The notes under the pieces were generated by a model that was not told the origin of the DNA, searched no databases, and saw only the letters and a list, made by a program, of their open reading frames with translations. A DNA stretch of 39,594 nt from Bacteroidales bacterium (GTDB lineage Bacteria > Bacteroidota > Bacteroidia > Bacteroidales > UBA932), in assembly GCA_030695165.1 (NCBI GenBank), contig JAUYTH010000166.1, positions 1-39,594 on the forward strand, written 5' to 3'. This document shows positions 1 to 8,246 of the stretch, piece after piece (the stretch's first letter is position 1; the number at the start of each line of letters is the position of its first letter). Both the position numbers and the translations under genes were made by a program.

Positions 1-304
1 AAATAAGCTCGCTGATAAAAAGAGCAATTGCAGATTTAAACACCTCTCCTCTTATGGCGTTAACCTTAAGGGCTGGCGAAAACTCTTTAATTATTGGTAT
101 ATCGGAGAGTTTTGTTGAGGAGAGCGTTATATCCAGTACGCTTAAAGGGTGTAGTTGGGAGAGATTTAAGTCTCTTCTGTTTTTACCTGCTCCGCGAAGA
201 AAAAAAGTTTCCCGTCCGGCTCTGTTGGAGTAGCCCTGGACTATAATGCCGGACTCTTTATGCTTTATAGTATGAAGAACAATTAGTTGAAAGCTGTCAG
301 GCAT
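1..304 (-). CDS. recO: DNA repair protein RecO, N-terminal part (runs off window)
   Basis: Only the first 101 codons are present; the gene continues past the left edge. The visible protein begins MPDSFQLIVLHTIKHKESG and shows the RecO N-terminal OB-fold pattern: an IVLHTIKHKESGIIV strand, a FFLRGAGK segment and the HPLSVLDIT stretch, followed by the start of the helical domain (KSAIALFISELI). RecO acts in the cytoplasm in RecF-pathway recombination, binding single-stranded DNA and RecR to load RecA. The ATG lies 5 nt downstream of the rdgB stop on the same strand, so the two are probably cotranscribed. The family assignment rests on the N-terminal pattern alone; the zinc-binding and C-terminal regions are outside the window. 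Confidence 0.8.
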   Translation of the reverse strand, partial: MPDSFQLIVLHTIKHKESGIIVQGYSNRAGRETFFLRGAGKNRRDLNLSQLHPLSVLDITLSSTKLSDIPIIKEFSPALKVNAIRGEVFKSAIALFISELI

Positions 305-309
305 AATAT

Positions 310-888
310 TTATAACATCGATTTAAGAAAATCGGATAGTTTTCTCATTGCAATACCTCTGTGGGAAATTAAATTTTTCTCGTGGGAAGTGAGTTCGGCA
401 AGAGTTTTGGTATACCCTTCAGGCAGAAAGATGGGATCATAGCCGAACCCTTCCGACCCGGATGGGCTATTAATTATTGAGCCTTTAAGTTGACCCTCAA
501 AAAGTGAGACTTTATCGTCAATAACTAGAGCAACAATAGTTCTGAATCTAGCCTTTCTGTTTGAAATGCCATTAAGTTCTTTGATAAGTTTTTGCATATT
601 CCTGCGGGAGTCACACTCATCTGAGGCATATCTGGCAGACCGTACTCCGGGAGCACCACCAAGGGCATCCACCTCAAGCCCTGTGTCATCGGCAAAGCAC
701 ACTTTGCCGCACCTCTCCCACAGATATCTCGCCTTGAAAATAGCGTTTTCCTGGAGGGTATCCTCATCCTCAGGTATATCTTCGTAGATTCCAAGCTCAC
801 GAGGCGTTATTAAAGAGAAGAGGTCTCCAATAATCGCCTTTGCCTCGTTTAGCTTGTGCAAATTTGAGGTAGCAAAAATAATATCCAT
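310..888 (-). CDS. rdgB: XTP/dITP diphosphatase (RdgB/HAM1 family)
   Basis: This 192-residue cytoplasmic enzyme would hydrolyse the non-canonical nucleotides XTP, dITP and ITP to monophosphates, keeping deaminated purines out of DNA and RNA. The sequence shows the HAM1 hallmarks: the N-terminal IIFATSNLHKLNEA phosphate-binding segment, CFADDTGLEVDALGGAPGV (acidic metal-binding residues and substrate loop), a SARYA segment, and the C-terminal GSEGFGYDPIFLPEG and SHRGIAMRKL motifs. Length is normal for the family (about 190-200). The start at 888 gives the expected first strand at residue 3. It is transcribed leftward into recO and divergently from the S41 protease gene; the 59-bp gap between them carries -7-like elements on both strands. 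Confidence 0.95.
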   Translation of the reverse strand: MDIIFATSNLHKLNEAKAIIGDLFSLITPRELGIYEDIPEDEDTLQENAIFKARYLWERCGKVCFADDTGLEVDALGGAPGVRSARYASDECDSRRNMQKLIKELNGISNRKARFRTIVALVIDDKVSLFEGQLKGSIINSPSGSEGFGYDPIFLPEGYTKTLAELTSHEKNLISHRGIAMRKLSDFLKSML

Positions 889-904
889 ATAACTTTAATT
901 GCAT

Positions 905-912
905 CAAAGATA
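905..912 (-). promoter_or_regulatory. Putative -7 promoter element for rdgB-recO
   Basis: The minus strand reads TATCTTTG, matching the Bacteroidota -7 consensus TAnnTTTG, 17 nt upstream of the rdgB start. No convincing -33 TTTG was found at the expected distance, so this rests on one element and position only. Confidence 0.4.
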
Positions 913-921
913 CTAAAACTT

Positions 922-929
922 TATTTTTG
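922..929 (+). promoter_or_regulatory. Putative -7 promoter element for the S41 protease operon
   Basis: TATTTTTG matches TAnnTTTG, 18 nt before the ATG at 948. A good -33 element is not evident. Being AT-rich, the match could be chance; the intergenic position between divergent genes supports it. Confidence 0.35.
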
Positions 930-947
930 TATTAATTAATAACATTT

Positions 948-2576
948 ATGATAGTGATGAAGAGGTTTATGATTACGGCAGTTACACTGCTATTACTCTT
1001 ACTGCAGGGCAGAGCAGATGCTCAGTCTGCAAATTTTAAGATAGGGAAGAGTCTTGATGTGCAGATTAATGTTCTCAAAGAGTTATCCCTGCTTTATGTA
1101 GACAGTATCGACTCCGAAAAATTGATAATGAAAGCTATTGATGCTATGCTGGAGTCTTTGGACCCCTATACGGTAATGATACCTGCAGAGGATAAAGAGA
1201 GCCTTGAGCTGCTTACAACAGGCTCATACGGAGGGATTGGAGCGCTTATAAGAAAAGAGGGGAGCTCCGTATTACTCTCCGAGGTTTATGAAAACACCCC
1301 TGCCTCAAAAGCAGGTCTCTTTGCCGGAGATATGATAGTAAAAATTGATGGCATATCTGTGACTCCTTTAAGAGTAGATGAGTGTAGTGCAAAGATGAAG
1401 GGTACTCCCGGCACCTCAGTTACATTTAAAATAATAAAACTAAGAGGAGGCGATACAACCGATATTGTTATTGTCAGAGAAAAGATTCATATTCCTGATG
1501 TTGCATATAGTGGGATGCTCTCCGACAGTGTCGGTTATATTAGAATTACAGGATTCACCATAGGTGGAGCAAAAGATGTAAAAAATGCTCTTATAGAGCT
1601 TAAAAAGAGCCCTCATCTAAACAGATTAATTATAGATCTAAGGGGTAATGGCGGTGGACTTCTGGATGAGGCAGTAGATGTAGTATCTCTCTTTGTACCA
1701 AAGGGGACAAAGGTGGTATCTTCACTTGGTAAATTCAGGCAGGCAGATATTGAGTACCACACAAAAAGTGAACCTGTAGATATCAATCTTCCGCTGGTAA
1801 TTCTTGTAAACTCATCCTCTGCATCTTCATCTGAGATTGTGGCCGGGGCGTTACAAGATCTTGACAGAGCAACCATAGTAGGGACAAGAACATTTGGAAA
1901 GGGGCTTGTTCAATCTATCAGAGATGTAGGATACAATAATAAAATCAAGGTAACCACAGCAAAATACTATACACCTAGCGGAAGATGTGTTCAGGCAATA
2001 GATTACGCTCAGAGGAACGAGGATGGTAGTATTGGTGTAATACCCGACTCTCTCATTCGTCCGTTTAAGACACTTGTTAAGGGTAGGACAGTATATGATG
2101 GAGGGGGCATTATTCCCGATGTTCGGCTGGAGCCTCAAATTTTTAGCAGACTGGCTGTAGCAATGGTTTTTGAAGAGATTATTCACGACTACTCAATAGA
2201 GTACTTTAAGAACAGAGAGGGTATTGAATCTCCTTCTAAGTTCTCTTTAACCGATAAAGAGTTTGAAGATTTTGTACAGTGGGCCTCCTCAAAGGAGTTT
2301 GACTACAGAACTGCATCTGAGGTGGAGTTCGATAAGCTGCTCTTAACAGCTAAGAGAGAGTTAATTTATGATGGAATGAAGGATGAGATAGCACAATTGG
2401 AAAAGAAATTGAAACTTGGCAAAACAGATGTGTTGAGAAGGGCGGTAAATGAGATTAAACCGCTGTTGGAAGAGGAGATTGTTAGCAGGTACTATTTCCA
2501 GAGAGGGAGGATTGAGAGTATGTTAAGAAATGACATACAGGCTACTAAGGCGTTAGATGTTAAACTAATAGAGTAG
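948..2576 (+). CDS. S41 family carboxy-terminal processing protease (CtpA/Prc-like)
   Basis: This is a secreted or periplasmic serine protease of 542 residues. Order: signal peptide (residues 1-26, ending GRADAQ), helical N-terminal region, PDZ domain (about 85-180, with GIGALI and AGDMIVKIDG), S41 catalytic core (about 190-400) and a C-terminal helical extension. The catalytic pair is visible: Ser293 in NSSSASSSEIVAG and Lys318 in GTRTFGKGLVQ, 25 residues apart as in Prc and plant CtpA. Such proteases trim or degrade envelope proteins from the C-terminus after PDZ recognition. A second ATG at 957 would give an equally good signal peptide, so the first three residues are uncertain. It heads a plus-strand gene run; comF begins 3 nt after its stop. 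The natural substrate cannot be read from sequence. Confidence 0.9.
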   Translation: MIVMKRFMITAVTLLLLLLQGRADAQSANFKIGKSLDVQINVLKELSLLYVDSIDSEKLIMKAIDAMLESLDPYTVMIPAEDKESLELLTTGSYGGIGALIRKEGSSVLLSEVYENTPASKAGLFAGDMIVKIDGISVTPLRVDECSAKMKGTPGTSVTFKIIKLRGGDTTDIVIVREKIHIPDVAYSGMLSDSVGYIRITGFTIGGAKDVKNALIELKKSPHLNRLIIDLRGNGGGLLDEAVDVVSLFVPKGTKVVSSLGKFRQADIEYHTKSEPVDINLPLVILVNSSSASSSEIVAGALQDLDRATIVGTRTFGKGLVQSIRDVGYNNKIKVTTAKYYTPSGRCVQAIDYAQRNEDGSIGVIPDSLIRPFKTLVKGRTVYDGGGIIPDVRLEPQIFSRLAVAMVFEEIIHDYSIEYFKNREGIESPSKFSLTDKEFEDFVQWASSKEFDYRTASEVEFDKLLLTAKRELIYDGMKDEIAQLEKKLKLGKTDVLRRAVNEIKPLLEEEIVSRYYFQRGRIESMLRNDIQATKALDVKLIE

Positions 2577-2579
2577 ATA

Positions 2580-3254
2580 ATGGGGTTTTTAAATCTGTTT
2601 TTTCCTCAGGTATGCCCTGTGTGTGGAGTGTTGTTGGTTGGAGGTGAGAGTCATATATGCCTTAGGTGTCTTTCAGATTTACCACTTTCATACTTTTGGA
2701 GCTGGAGAGATAATCCGGCCGAGGTTTTAATCAGAGAGAGGATTGAGCTGGTAGCTGCTGCCTCTCTTATATTTTACAGACGGGAGAGCAGGTGGAGGTC
2801 GGTGATACATAAGTTTAAATACTCATCCCAGCTATCTCTCGGTAGATATCTATCAAAGATTCTGGGAAGAAGGATGGCAGAGAGCCTGGCTTTCTGTGGA
2901 GTTGACCTTATAGTTCCGGTTCCTCTGCACCCGATAAAGAGATGGATGAGAGGCTTTAATCAGGCATCTGTAATAGCAGAAGTGCTCTCTGCAGAGCTGG
3001 GGAAACCGCTGGTGGAGGGAGTTCTTGTAAGGAGTAGATACTCATCTACTCAGACAACAAAGGATAAGAGTTCAAGACAAAGAGGAGTAAAAGGGGCGTT
3101 CTCTTTAAGAGAGCCTCATAGGTTTACGGGTATGCATATTTTGCTTGTAGACGACGTGCTTACAACAGGAGCAACTATCGAAGCCTGCGGATTGGAGATT
3201 CTCAAGGCAGATGGAGTACGTCTAAGCGTTGCTACATTAGCATTTGTTGAATAA
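2580..3254 (+). CDS. comF: ComF family phosphoribosyltransferase-like protein
   Basis: The 224-residue protein has the two parts typical of ComF/GntX proteins: an N-terminal four-cysteine zinc-binding module (Cys12, Cys15, Cys27, Cys30) and a C-terminal type I phosphoribosyltransferase fold with the PRPP-binding motif HILLVDDVLTTGAT (residues 186-199). The connecting LIVPVPLHPIKRWMRGFNQ segment is characteristic of the family. ComF proteins are linked to DNA uptake during natural transformation in several bacteria, probably at the cytoplasmic side, but the reaction is not established and many carriers are not known to be competent. The gene sits between a Ctp protease and cdaA, and no other competence gene is visible, so a competence role here is only inference. 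Confidence 0.9.
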   Translation: MGFLNLFFPQVCPVCGVLLVGGESHICLRCLSDLPLSYFWSWRDNPAEVLIRERIELVAAASLIFYRRESRWRSVIHKFKYSSQLSLGRYLSKILGRRMAESLAFCGVDLIVPVPLHPIKRWMRGFNQASVIAEVLSAELGKPLVEGVLVRSRYSSTQTTKDKSSRQRGVKGAFSLREPHRFTGMHILLVDDVLTTGATIEACGLEILKADGVRLSVATLAFVE

Positions 3255-3282
3255 ATAGATTAAGTTTGCGTATAGGATAATT

Positions 3283-4074
3283 ATGTTTGATTTCATAAAA
3301 ATAGAGCTGATAGATATTATAGATATCACACTGGTAGGACTGCTCATCTATCAGGCATATAAGCTTATAAAGGGGACAGCAGCTCTCAATATTTTTACCG
3401 GTATCCTTCTTTTTTACTTTATATGGCTTGTAGTAAAGGCTCTGCAGATGAGTCTACTCAGCGCAATACTTGGACAGGTTATTGGAGTGGGGGTGCTTGC
3501 TCTCATTATCCTTTTTCAGCAGGAGATAAGACGCTTTTTACTCCGTATAGGAACAAGATATATGGACTCCAGCCAAAACCTTAGAGTTTTGAATTTTATA
3601 TTCGGTACAAAGGGAAAACCCATCTCAAACGAGGAGCTCAACGAGATAACACAGGCTTGCAGAAGAATGTCTGAATCCCGGACAGGTGCTCTTATTGTCC
3701 TGGCAAAAAGCTCCTCACTGGAGTATGTTATTGAGAGTGGAGACAAGTTGGACGCAAGAATAAGCAGGCGTCTCATAGAGAACATCTTTTTCAAAAACGC
3801 TCCAATGCACGATGGCGCAATGGTCATCGCTGCAGAAAAAATTGTTGCAGCAAGGTGCACCCTGCCAATCTCCGAGAACCCCCACATACCTGCAAATTTT
3901 GGGATGAGGCACAGAGCTGCTGTTGGCATTTCGGAGGAGAGCGACTCAAGTGTAATAGTTGTATCGGAGGAGACGGGAGAGATATCCTTTGTAAGAAATG
4001 GAGAGATTAAGAAGATAAGCAGCATTACCGAGTTGAGGATCTGTATTGAGAGTTCATATAAGCCGGCACCTTAA
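3283..4074 (+). CDS. cdaA: Diadenylate cyclase, CdaA type (c-di-AMP synthase)
   Basis: This 263-residue membrane enzyme makes cyclic di-AMP from two ATP. Three N-terminal membrane segments (roughly residues 13-75) precede a cytoplasmic DAC domain. The two diagnostic motifs are intact: MHDGAM with Asp177-Gly178-Ala179, and GMRHRAA with Arg209-His210-Arg211, which bind and orient ATP. The length matches CdaA/YbbP proteins. c-di-AMP typically controls osmolyte and potassium transport and envelope homeostasis. It is cotranscribed with comF (28-nt gap) and mutS2 (3-nt gap). The usual partner genes cdaR and glmM are not adjacent, and no c-di-AMP phosphodiesterase is seen in the window. Confidence 0.95.
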   Translation: MFDFIKIELIDIIDITLVGLLIYQAYKLIKGTAALNIFTGILLFYFIWLVVKALQMSLLSAILGQVIGVGVLALIILFQQEIRRFLLRIGTRYMDSSQNLRVLNFIFGTKGKPISNEELNEITQACRRMSESRTGALIVLAKSSSLEYVIESGDKLDARISRRLIENIFFKNAPMHDGAMVIAAEKIVAARCTLPISENPHIPANFGMRHRAAVGISEESDSSVIVVSEETGEISFVRNGEIKKISSITELRICIESSYKPAP

Positions 4075-4077
4075 GGG

Positions 4078-6618
4078 ATGTTTATTCCAAAAGAGATTTT
4101 AAGAGTTATGACAATTATAGAGAGAACAGAACTGAAGCTTGGTTTTGACAGAATAAGGTCTATGGCCGAAGTTCTCTGCTCAACCGAATCTGCAAAACGA
4201 ATGGTACAGAGTGCCCCTTTCTCAAACTCGGTAGAGGATGTGACAGAGATGTTGTCTCTTGCAGATGAGATGAGGGTAATTACTATGCTGGAGTCGGGAT
4301 TTCCGGATAGCGGATATGTAGATACAACAGCCTCTCTGGTTCAGTTGGAACACGACTCATACTATTTGGATATACAGGCAATTTCGAAACTTAGAGTCTC
4401 TCTTGAGACCCTCAGGCAAATTATTGCGTTTTTTAAAAGCAGTAAGGATGGGAGCTATCCTTACTTAAAAAAACTTACAGAGCCTATTCTCCTTTTCCCG
4501 GAGGTTACAAGACGTATCGACTCTTTACTGGACAGGTTCTCAGAGATAAAAGATAGTGCCAGCGAAGAGCTTCAATCAATCCGCAGGTCTATAAGAGATA
4601 AAGAGAGCACGATATCAAAGCGAATAACAACCCTTCTTAAAAAGGGACAACAAGAGGGAATAATTGAGATAGACTCATCTGTAACAGTAAGAGATGGAAG
4701 GATGCTGCTACCCGTTTCTGCAGCAAATAAAAGAAAAATTGCGGGATTTGTAGTAGATGAATCAGCAACGGGTAAGACCCTTTATATAGAGCCGATTGAG
4801 ATAGTTGAGCTAAATAATATGGTTAAGGAGTTGCAGTTTGCAGAACAACGCGAAATTCTCAGGATATTGATAGCTTTTTCTGACTTCCTCAGACCTTACA
4901 GAGATGACCTGCTCATATCTTCGGAGCTACTTGCCAAAATTGATTTTATCTGGGCAAAAGCAAGGCTTGGAATATCAATGGGAGCAGGTAAACCGGTTAT
5001 CTCAACCGACAGGGAGATAAACCTTAAAAATGCAAGGCATCCGCTTCTGGAGAAAGCCCTAAAGAGAGAGGGAAAGGAGATAGTTCCACTTACTTTATCT
5101 CTCAACAGAGACAAACATATACTTTTAATCTCAGGACCAAATGCCGGGGGAAAATCTGTTTGTCTAAAAAGCGTAGGCTTGCTTCAGTATATGCTTCAGT
5201 GCGGGTTTCTTATTCCCGCCTCCGAGAGTTCCGAGCTGACCCTTTTTGACAAGATATTTATTGATATAGGGGACGAGCAGTCAATAGAGAACGATTTGAG
5301 CACCTATAGCTCTCACCTTAATAATATGAGAAATATTCTTGAGGAGGCAACACAAAATAGTCTGATTCTCATAGATGAGTTTGGTGCTGGAACGGAACCA
5401 ACAGCGGGAGGGGCGATTGCAGAGGCAATCTTAAACGAAATAGAGAAGAGAGGATGTTTCGGGGTTATAACAACACATTACGGAAACCTTAAATTTTATG
5501 CAAGCGGCAGCAGGGGGGTTATTAACGGAGGGATGCAGTTTGATGTTCAGAACATAAAACCTCTTTTTAAACTGGAGACAGGTGTACCCGGGAGCTCATT
5601 TGCATTTGAACTGGCAAGGAAAATTGGACTTAGCGAAGATGTGGTCAAAAAGGCAGAGGAGAGGGCAGGGACAGACTTCGTGGATATGGAGCGACATCTT
5701 AAAAAAATTGCAAAAAACCGAAGGGCTTGGGAGGAGCGTCTGGCAAAGATCAAAACTACTGACAAAACCCTTGAAAGCATAACCGACAAATATCAGAAAG
5801 AGCTTACAGAGATTCAGCTGATCAGAAAAAAAATTGTAGAGCAGGCAAGGGAGGAGGCGACAAATCTCATAAATGATGCGAACAGGAAAATAGAGGCGAC
5901 AATTCGTGAAATACGGGAGAGTCAGGCAGAGAAGGAGAGAACTAAAGAGGCAAGGAGAGGACTTACCGATTTTAGTAAGGAGATTGAGAAGGTCTCGGCA
6001 GACAGTACAGATGAAAAAATTGCTGCTAAGATGGATCAGCTATTAAAGCGAAAGGAGAGACGTGAGGAGAGAAAGAGAGATAGGGAGGTACTAAATCCGA
6101 AAGTATCTGCAAATACTCCTGCAGTCAAGGAGGATAATCTTCCACTTAAGAGCGGAGACAAAGTTAGAGTCAAAGGGGGAGATCTAATAGGCGAGATTCT
6201 AAAGATAGAGGGCAGCACGGTAAGTGTAGCAATCGGGTCAGTAATCAGCAAATTATCAAAGGATAAAATTGAGAGAATCTCAAATAAAGAGTACACAGGA
6301 ATCCTTAAGGGCAGCTCTTTAAGAGTTTTTTCTGTGCGGGAGAGTGAAGATATAACACAGCGAAAATTGAATTTTAAACCATCCATTGACATCAGGGGAG
6401 AGAGGCTTGAACAGGCAATCGACTCTGTTACAAGATTTGTGGATGACGCTGTTATGGTAGGGGTAGCAGAGATAAAAATATTGCACGGTAAAGGAAACGG
6501 TATCCTTCGAGAGGAGCTGAGAAAATACCTTAAAACTATGGGTGGGGTAGCCTCCTTTAGAGATGAACATCTGCAGATGGGGGGTTCCGGAATCACTGTG
6601 GTAACTTTGGATAATTGA
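4078..6618 (+). CDS. mutS2: MutS2 family ATPase with C-terminal Smr domain
   Basis: The 846-residue protein lacks the MutS mismatch-recognition domain and has the MutS2 layout: core/lever domains, ABC-type ATPase, a long coiled-coil (about 530-660, rich in Lys/Glu/Arg), a KOW-like segment and a C-terminal Smr nuclease domain (about 768-846). Seen motifs are Walker A GPNAGGKS (353-360), Walker B LILIDEFG (429-436), and Smr motifs DIRGERLEQA and LHGKGNG (802-808). MutS2 proteins bind branched DNA and suppress homologous recombination; in Bacillus MutS2 has also been implicated in rescue of collided ribosomes. The in-frame ATG at 4108 (MTIIERTELKLGFD) fits the usual distance to the GFD motif better than 4078, so the true protein may lack ten residues. 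Confidence 0.95.
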   Translation: MFIPKEILRVMTIIERTELKLGFDRIRSMAEVLCSTESAKRMVQSAPFSNSVEDVTEMLSLADEMRVITMLESGFPDSGYVDTTASLVQLEHDSYYLDIQAISKLRVSLETLRQIIAFFKSSKDGSYPYLKKLTEPILLFPEVTRRIDSLLDRFSEIKDSASEELQSIRRSIRDKESTISKRITTLLKKGQQEGIIEIDSSVTVRDGRMLLPVSAANKRKIAGFVVDESATGKTLYIEPIEIVELNNMVKELQFAEQREILRILIAFSDFLRPYRDDLLISSELLAKIDFIWAKARLGISMGAGKPVISTDREINLKNARHPLLEKALKREGKEIVPLTLSLNRDKHILLISGPNAGGKSVCLKSVGLLQYMLQCGFLIPASESSELTLFDKIFIDIGDEQSIENDLSTYSSHLNNMRNILEEATQNSLILIDEFGAGTEPTAGGAIAEAILNEIEKRGCFGVITTHYGNLKFYASGSRGVINGGMQFDVQNIKPLFKLETGVPGSSFAFELARKIGLSEDVVKKAEERAGTDFVDMERHLKKIAKNRRAWEERLAKIKTTDKTLESITDKYQKELTEIQLIRKKIVEQAREEATNLINDANRKIEATIREIRESQAEKERTKEARRGLTDFSKEIEKVSADSTDEKIAAKMDQLLKRKERREERKRDREVLNPKVSANTPAVKEDNLPLKSGDKVRVKGGDLIGEILKIEGSTVSVAIGSVISKLSKDKIERISNKEYTGILKGSSLRVFSVRESEDITQRKLNFKPSIDIRGERLEQAIDSVTRFVDDAVMVGVAEIKILHGKGNGILREELRKYLKTMGGVASFRDEHLQMGGSGITVVTLDN

Positions 6619-6631
6619 TAAATAAAATATT

Positions 6632-7042
6632 ATGACCAGAATAAAACTTTTTAAACTTACAGCAGCTTTAATTTTTCTAGCCATAACCATCTCCTGCTCA
6701 CAAGATGAGAAGAGTGCCCGGGCAAGTGCCGGAGCTTTCTTAGACTCATATTTCAAGATTGATTATGAGAGGGCTGCCGGTTACTGCACATCCGAACTGG
6801 GCGAAGAGCTTCGCTCATCTCTTAAAAGCATAGAGACTTTGGAATCCGGCGTTAAAGAGATGATCATTAAACAGACTTCGGCCATAAAATCTGAGATCAC
6901 AAAAGTTGAGCACGGGCCCGGGAGAGATAGTATGGTTGTTGTTTACAGGGTTATCCTTAGTGGCTTTCCAAACGGGATCGAGAATAGATTGGTCCTGGTG
7001 AAGAGTGGTAAGGATTGGAAAGTTGCTCAGTTGGGAAAATGA
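6632..7042 (+). CDS. Small lipoprotein, DUF4878-like, unknown function
   Basis: The 136-residue protein has a lipoprotein signal peptide (hydrophobic residues 9-20, lipobox ending in Cys22 of ITISC) followed by acidic SQDEKSA, so it should be anchored in an envelope membrane. The remainder has an NTF2-like pattern: a helix pair containing FLDSYFKIDYERAAGYC, then strands VVVYRVILS and NRLVLVKSGKDWKVAQ. This resembles DUF4878-type lipoproteins common in Bacteroidota, but I recognise it from overall pattern, not from a firm motif. It starts 13 nt after mutS2 and its stop overlaps the next start (ATGA), indicating cotranscription. No function is known. Confidence 0.75.
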   Translation: MTRIKLFKLTAALIFLAITISCSQDEKSARASAGAFLDSYFKIDYERAAGYCTSELGEELRSSLKSIETLESGVKEMIIKQTSAIKSEITKVEHGPGRDSMVVVYRVILSGFPNGIENRLVLVKSGKDWKVAQLGK

Positions 7043-7437
7043 TAGAACAATTCTTAATATTTGCTTTAGTAGGTCTTTCTGGCCTCTTTGTGGACTTCCT
7101 TGTCACTTGGGTCCTTAAAGAGAGGGTTAGTATAAACAAATACATAGCAAATAGCATAGGATTTCTTACAGCTGCAACATCAAACTACTACCTTAACCGC
7201 ATCTGGACCTTCTCCAGCATCGATCCGGAAATTGCTCGCGAGTACCTTACTTTTTTGGGGATATCGGTTATCGGATTGGCAATAAACACTCTTATTCTCT
7301 ATATTCTTTTGGAGCAGGTAAAACTGCCCGCATTTGCAAGGGAGTCAAAACTGAGATTCTACCTTAGTAAACTGGCAGCCACTGCATTTGTTACCATCTG
7401 GAATTTTTTTATGAATTTTTTCATAACATTTTCGTAG
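7039..7437 (+). CDS. GtrA family membrane protein
   Basis: This 132-residue protein has four predicted membrane helices (about 4-22, 35-52, 72-92, 108-130) and the GtrA pattern: FALVGLSGLFVDFLVTW at the N-terminus, ATSNYYLNRIWTF in the middle and a terminal WNFFMNFFITF. GtrA-like proteins are thought to help move lipid-linked sugars across the inner membrane or support cell-surface polysaccharide synthesis. I chose the ATG at 7039 because it overlaps the lipoprotein stop as ATGA and places the first helix at residue 4; an upstream in-frame start at 7015 would add eight polar residues inside the previous gene. No glycosyltransferase partner is adjacent, so the substrate is unknown. Confidence 0.85.
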   Translation: MIEQFLIFALVGLSGLFVDFLVTWVLKERVSINKYIANSIGFLTAATSNYYLNRIWTFSSIDPEIAREYLTFLGISVIGLAINTLILYILLEQVKLPAFARESKLRFYLSKLAATAFVTIWNFFMNFFITFS

Positions 7438-7441
7438 TTTT

Positions 7442-8245
7442 ATGGCAGCAGTAGTAGATTCACACACACACAGCAACTTCTCTCCGGACAGCTCAATGAC
7501 CATTAAGGAGGCAATGGTGGCTGCAGAGAAGATTGGATTGGCAGGATTAACATTTACAGATCACCTGGATCTTAAAACTCCGGACGGAGATATGAGGTTT
7601 GCATTTGATCCTGCAGAGCAGCAAAGAGAGGCTCAGCTGCACCGTCATTATAGCAAAGTAGAACTGCTTTCGGGAGTCGAAATTGGCCTTCAGCCGGAAA
7701 ATCTTAAAGAGACGAGGGAGTATCTGTCAAACTATAAATTTGATACCATAATTGCATCAATCCATTTTGTAGATGGCGTGGACCCATATAAAGGAGAGTA
7801 CTATAAATCCCTCCAAAAGAGGGAGGCCTATGGAAGGTACTTGGAGCTGATTTTTGAGCTAACCTCACTTTATCCCGATTTTGACATACTTGGCCACTAC
7901 GATTACATTGCAAGATATGCTCCCTATACTACAAGATCTCTCTTTTACAGAGAGTTCCCGGATAAATTTGATGCTATTCTTAAGAGCTTATCCTACAATG
8001 GAAAATCTATGGAGATTAACACCAATACATACCGATACAGAAACGGAGAGACACCCATTCTGGATATAAATATATTTAAAAGATTCAGAGAGTTGGGAGG
8101 AGAATTTGTCTCTATTGGTTCGGATGCTCACACCAGCGAAAGAATAGGTGAGCAGTTTGAATACTATCTTTATCAACTTAAGGGTTGTGGGTTCAGATAC
8201 ATCACCCACTTTAAAGAGAGAAAAGCGGTTCCTGTAAAGTTATAG
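7442..8245 (+). CDS. PHP-family phosphatase, probable histidinol-phosphatase (HisJ/HisK type)
   Basis: The 267-residue protein carries the metal-binding PHP motifs in order: DSHTHSNFSPDS (residues 6-17), TFTDHLDL (about 38-45), GVEIGL (about 79-84), ASIHFVDG, ILGHYDYIAR, EINTNTYR and a C-terminal SIGSDAHTSERIG. Arrangement and length match HisJ-type histidinol-phosphate phosphatases, which dephosphorylate histidinol phosphate before HisD. This role is attractive because the his operon at 19707-26287 encodes every other step but lacks the HAD phosphatase domain often fused to HisB. PHP enzymes also include other phosphoesterases, so specificity is inferred. It is the last gene of the plus-strand run and ends 1 bp from the stop of the convergent next gene. 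Confidence 0.8.
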   Translation: MAAVVDSHTHSNFSPDSSMTIKEAMVAAEKIGLAGLTFTDHLDLKTPDGDMRFAFDPAEQQREAQLHRHYSKVELLSGVEIGLQPENLKETREYLSNYKFDTIIASIHFVDGVDPYKGEYYKSLQKREAYGRYLELIFELTSLYPDFDILGHYDYIARYAPYTTRSLFYREFPDKFDAILKSLSYNGKSMEINTNTYRYRNGETPILDINIFKRFRELGGEFVSIGSDAHTSERIGEQFEYYLYQLKGCGFRYITHFKERKAVPVKL

Positions 8246-8246
8246 A

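Noticed and set aside
3516-4025. Long opposite-strand frame of 169 codons inside cdaA
   Set aside because: The plus-strand frame has full CdaA motifs; the reverse frame has no recognisable pattern and results from codon bias.
6036-6596. Opposite-strand frame of 186 codons inside mutS2
   Set aside because: It is Ser/Leu-rich low-complexity, antisense to the conserved Smr domain, and has no promoter or family resemblance.
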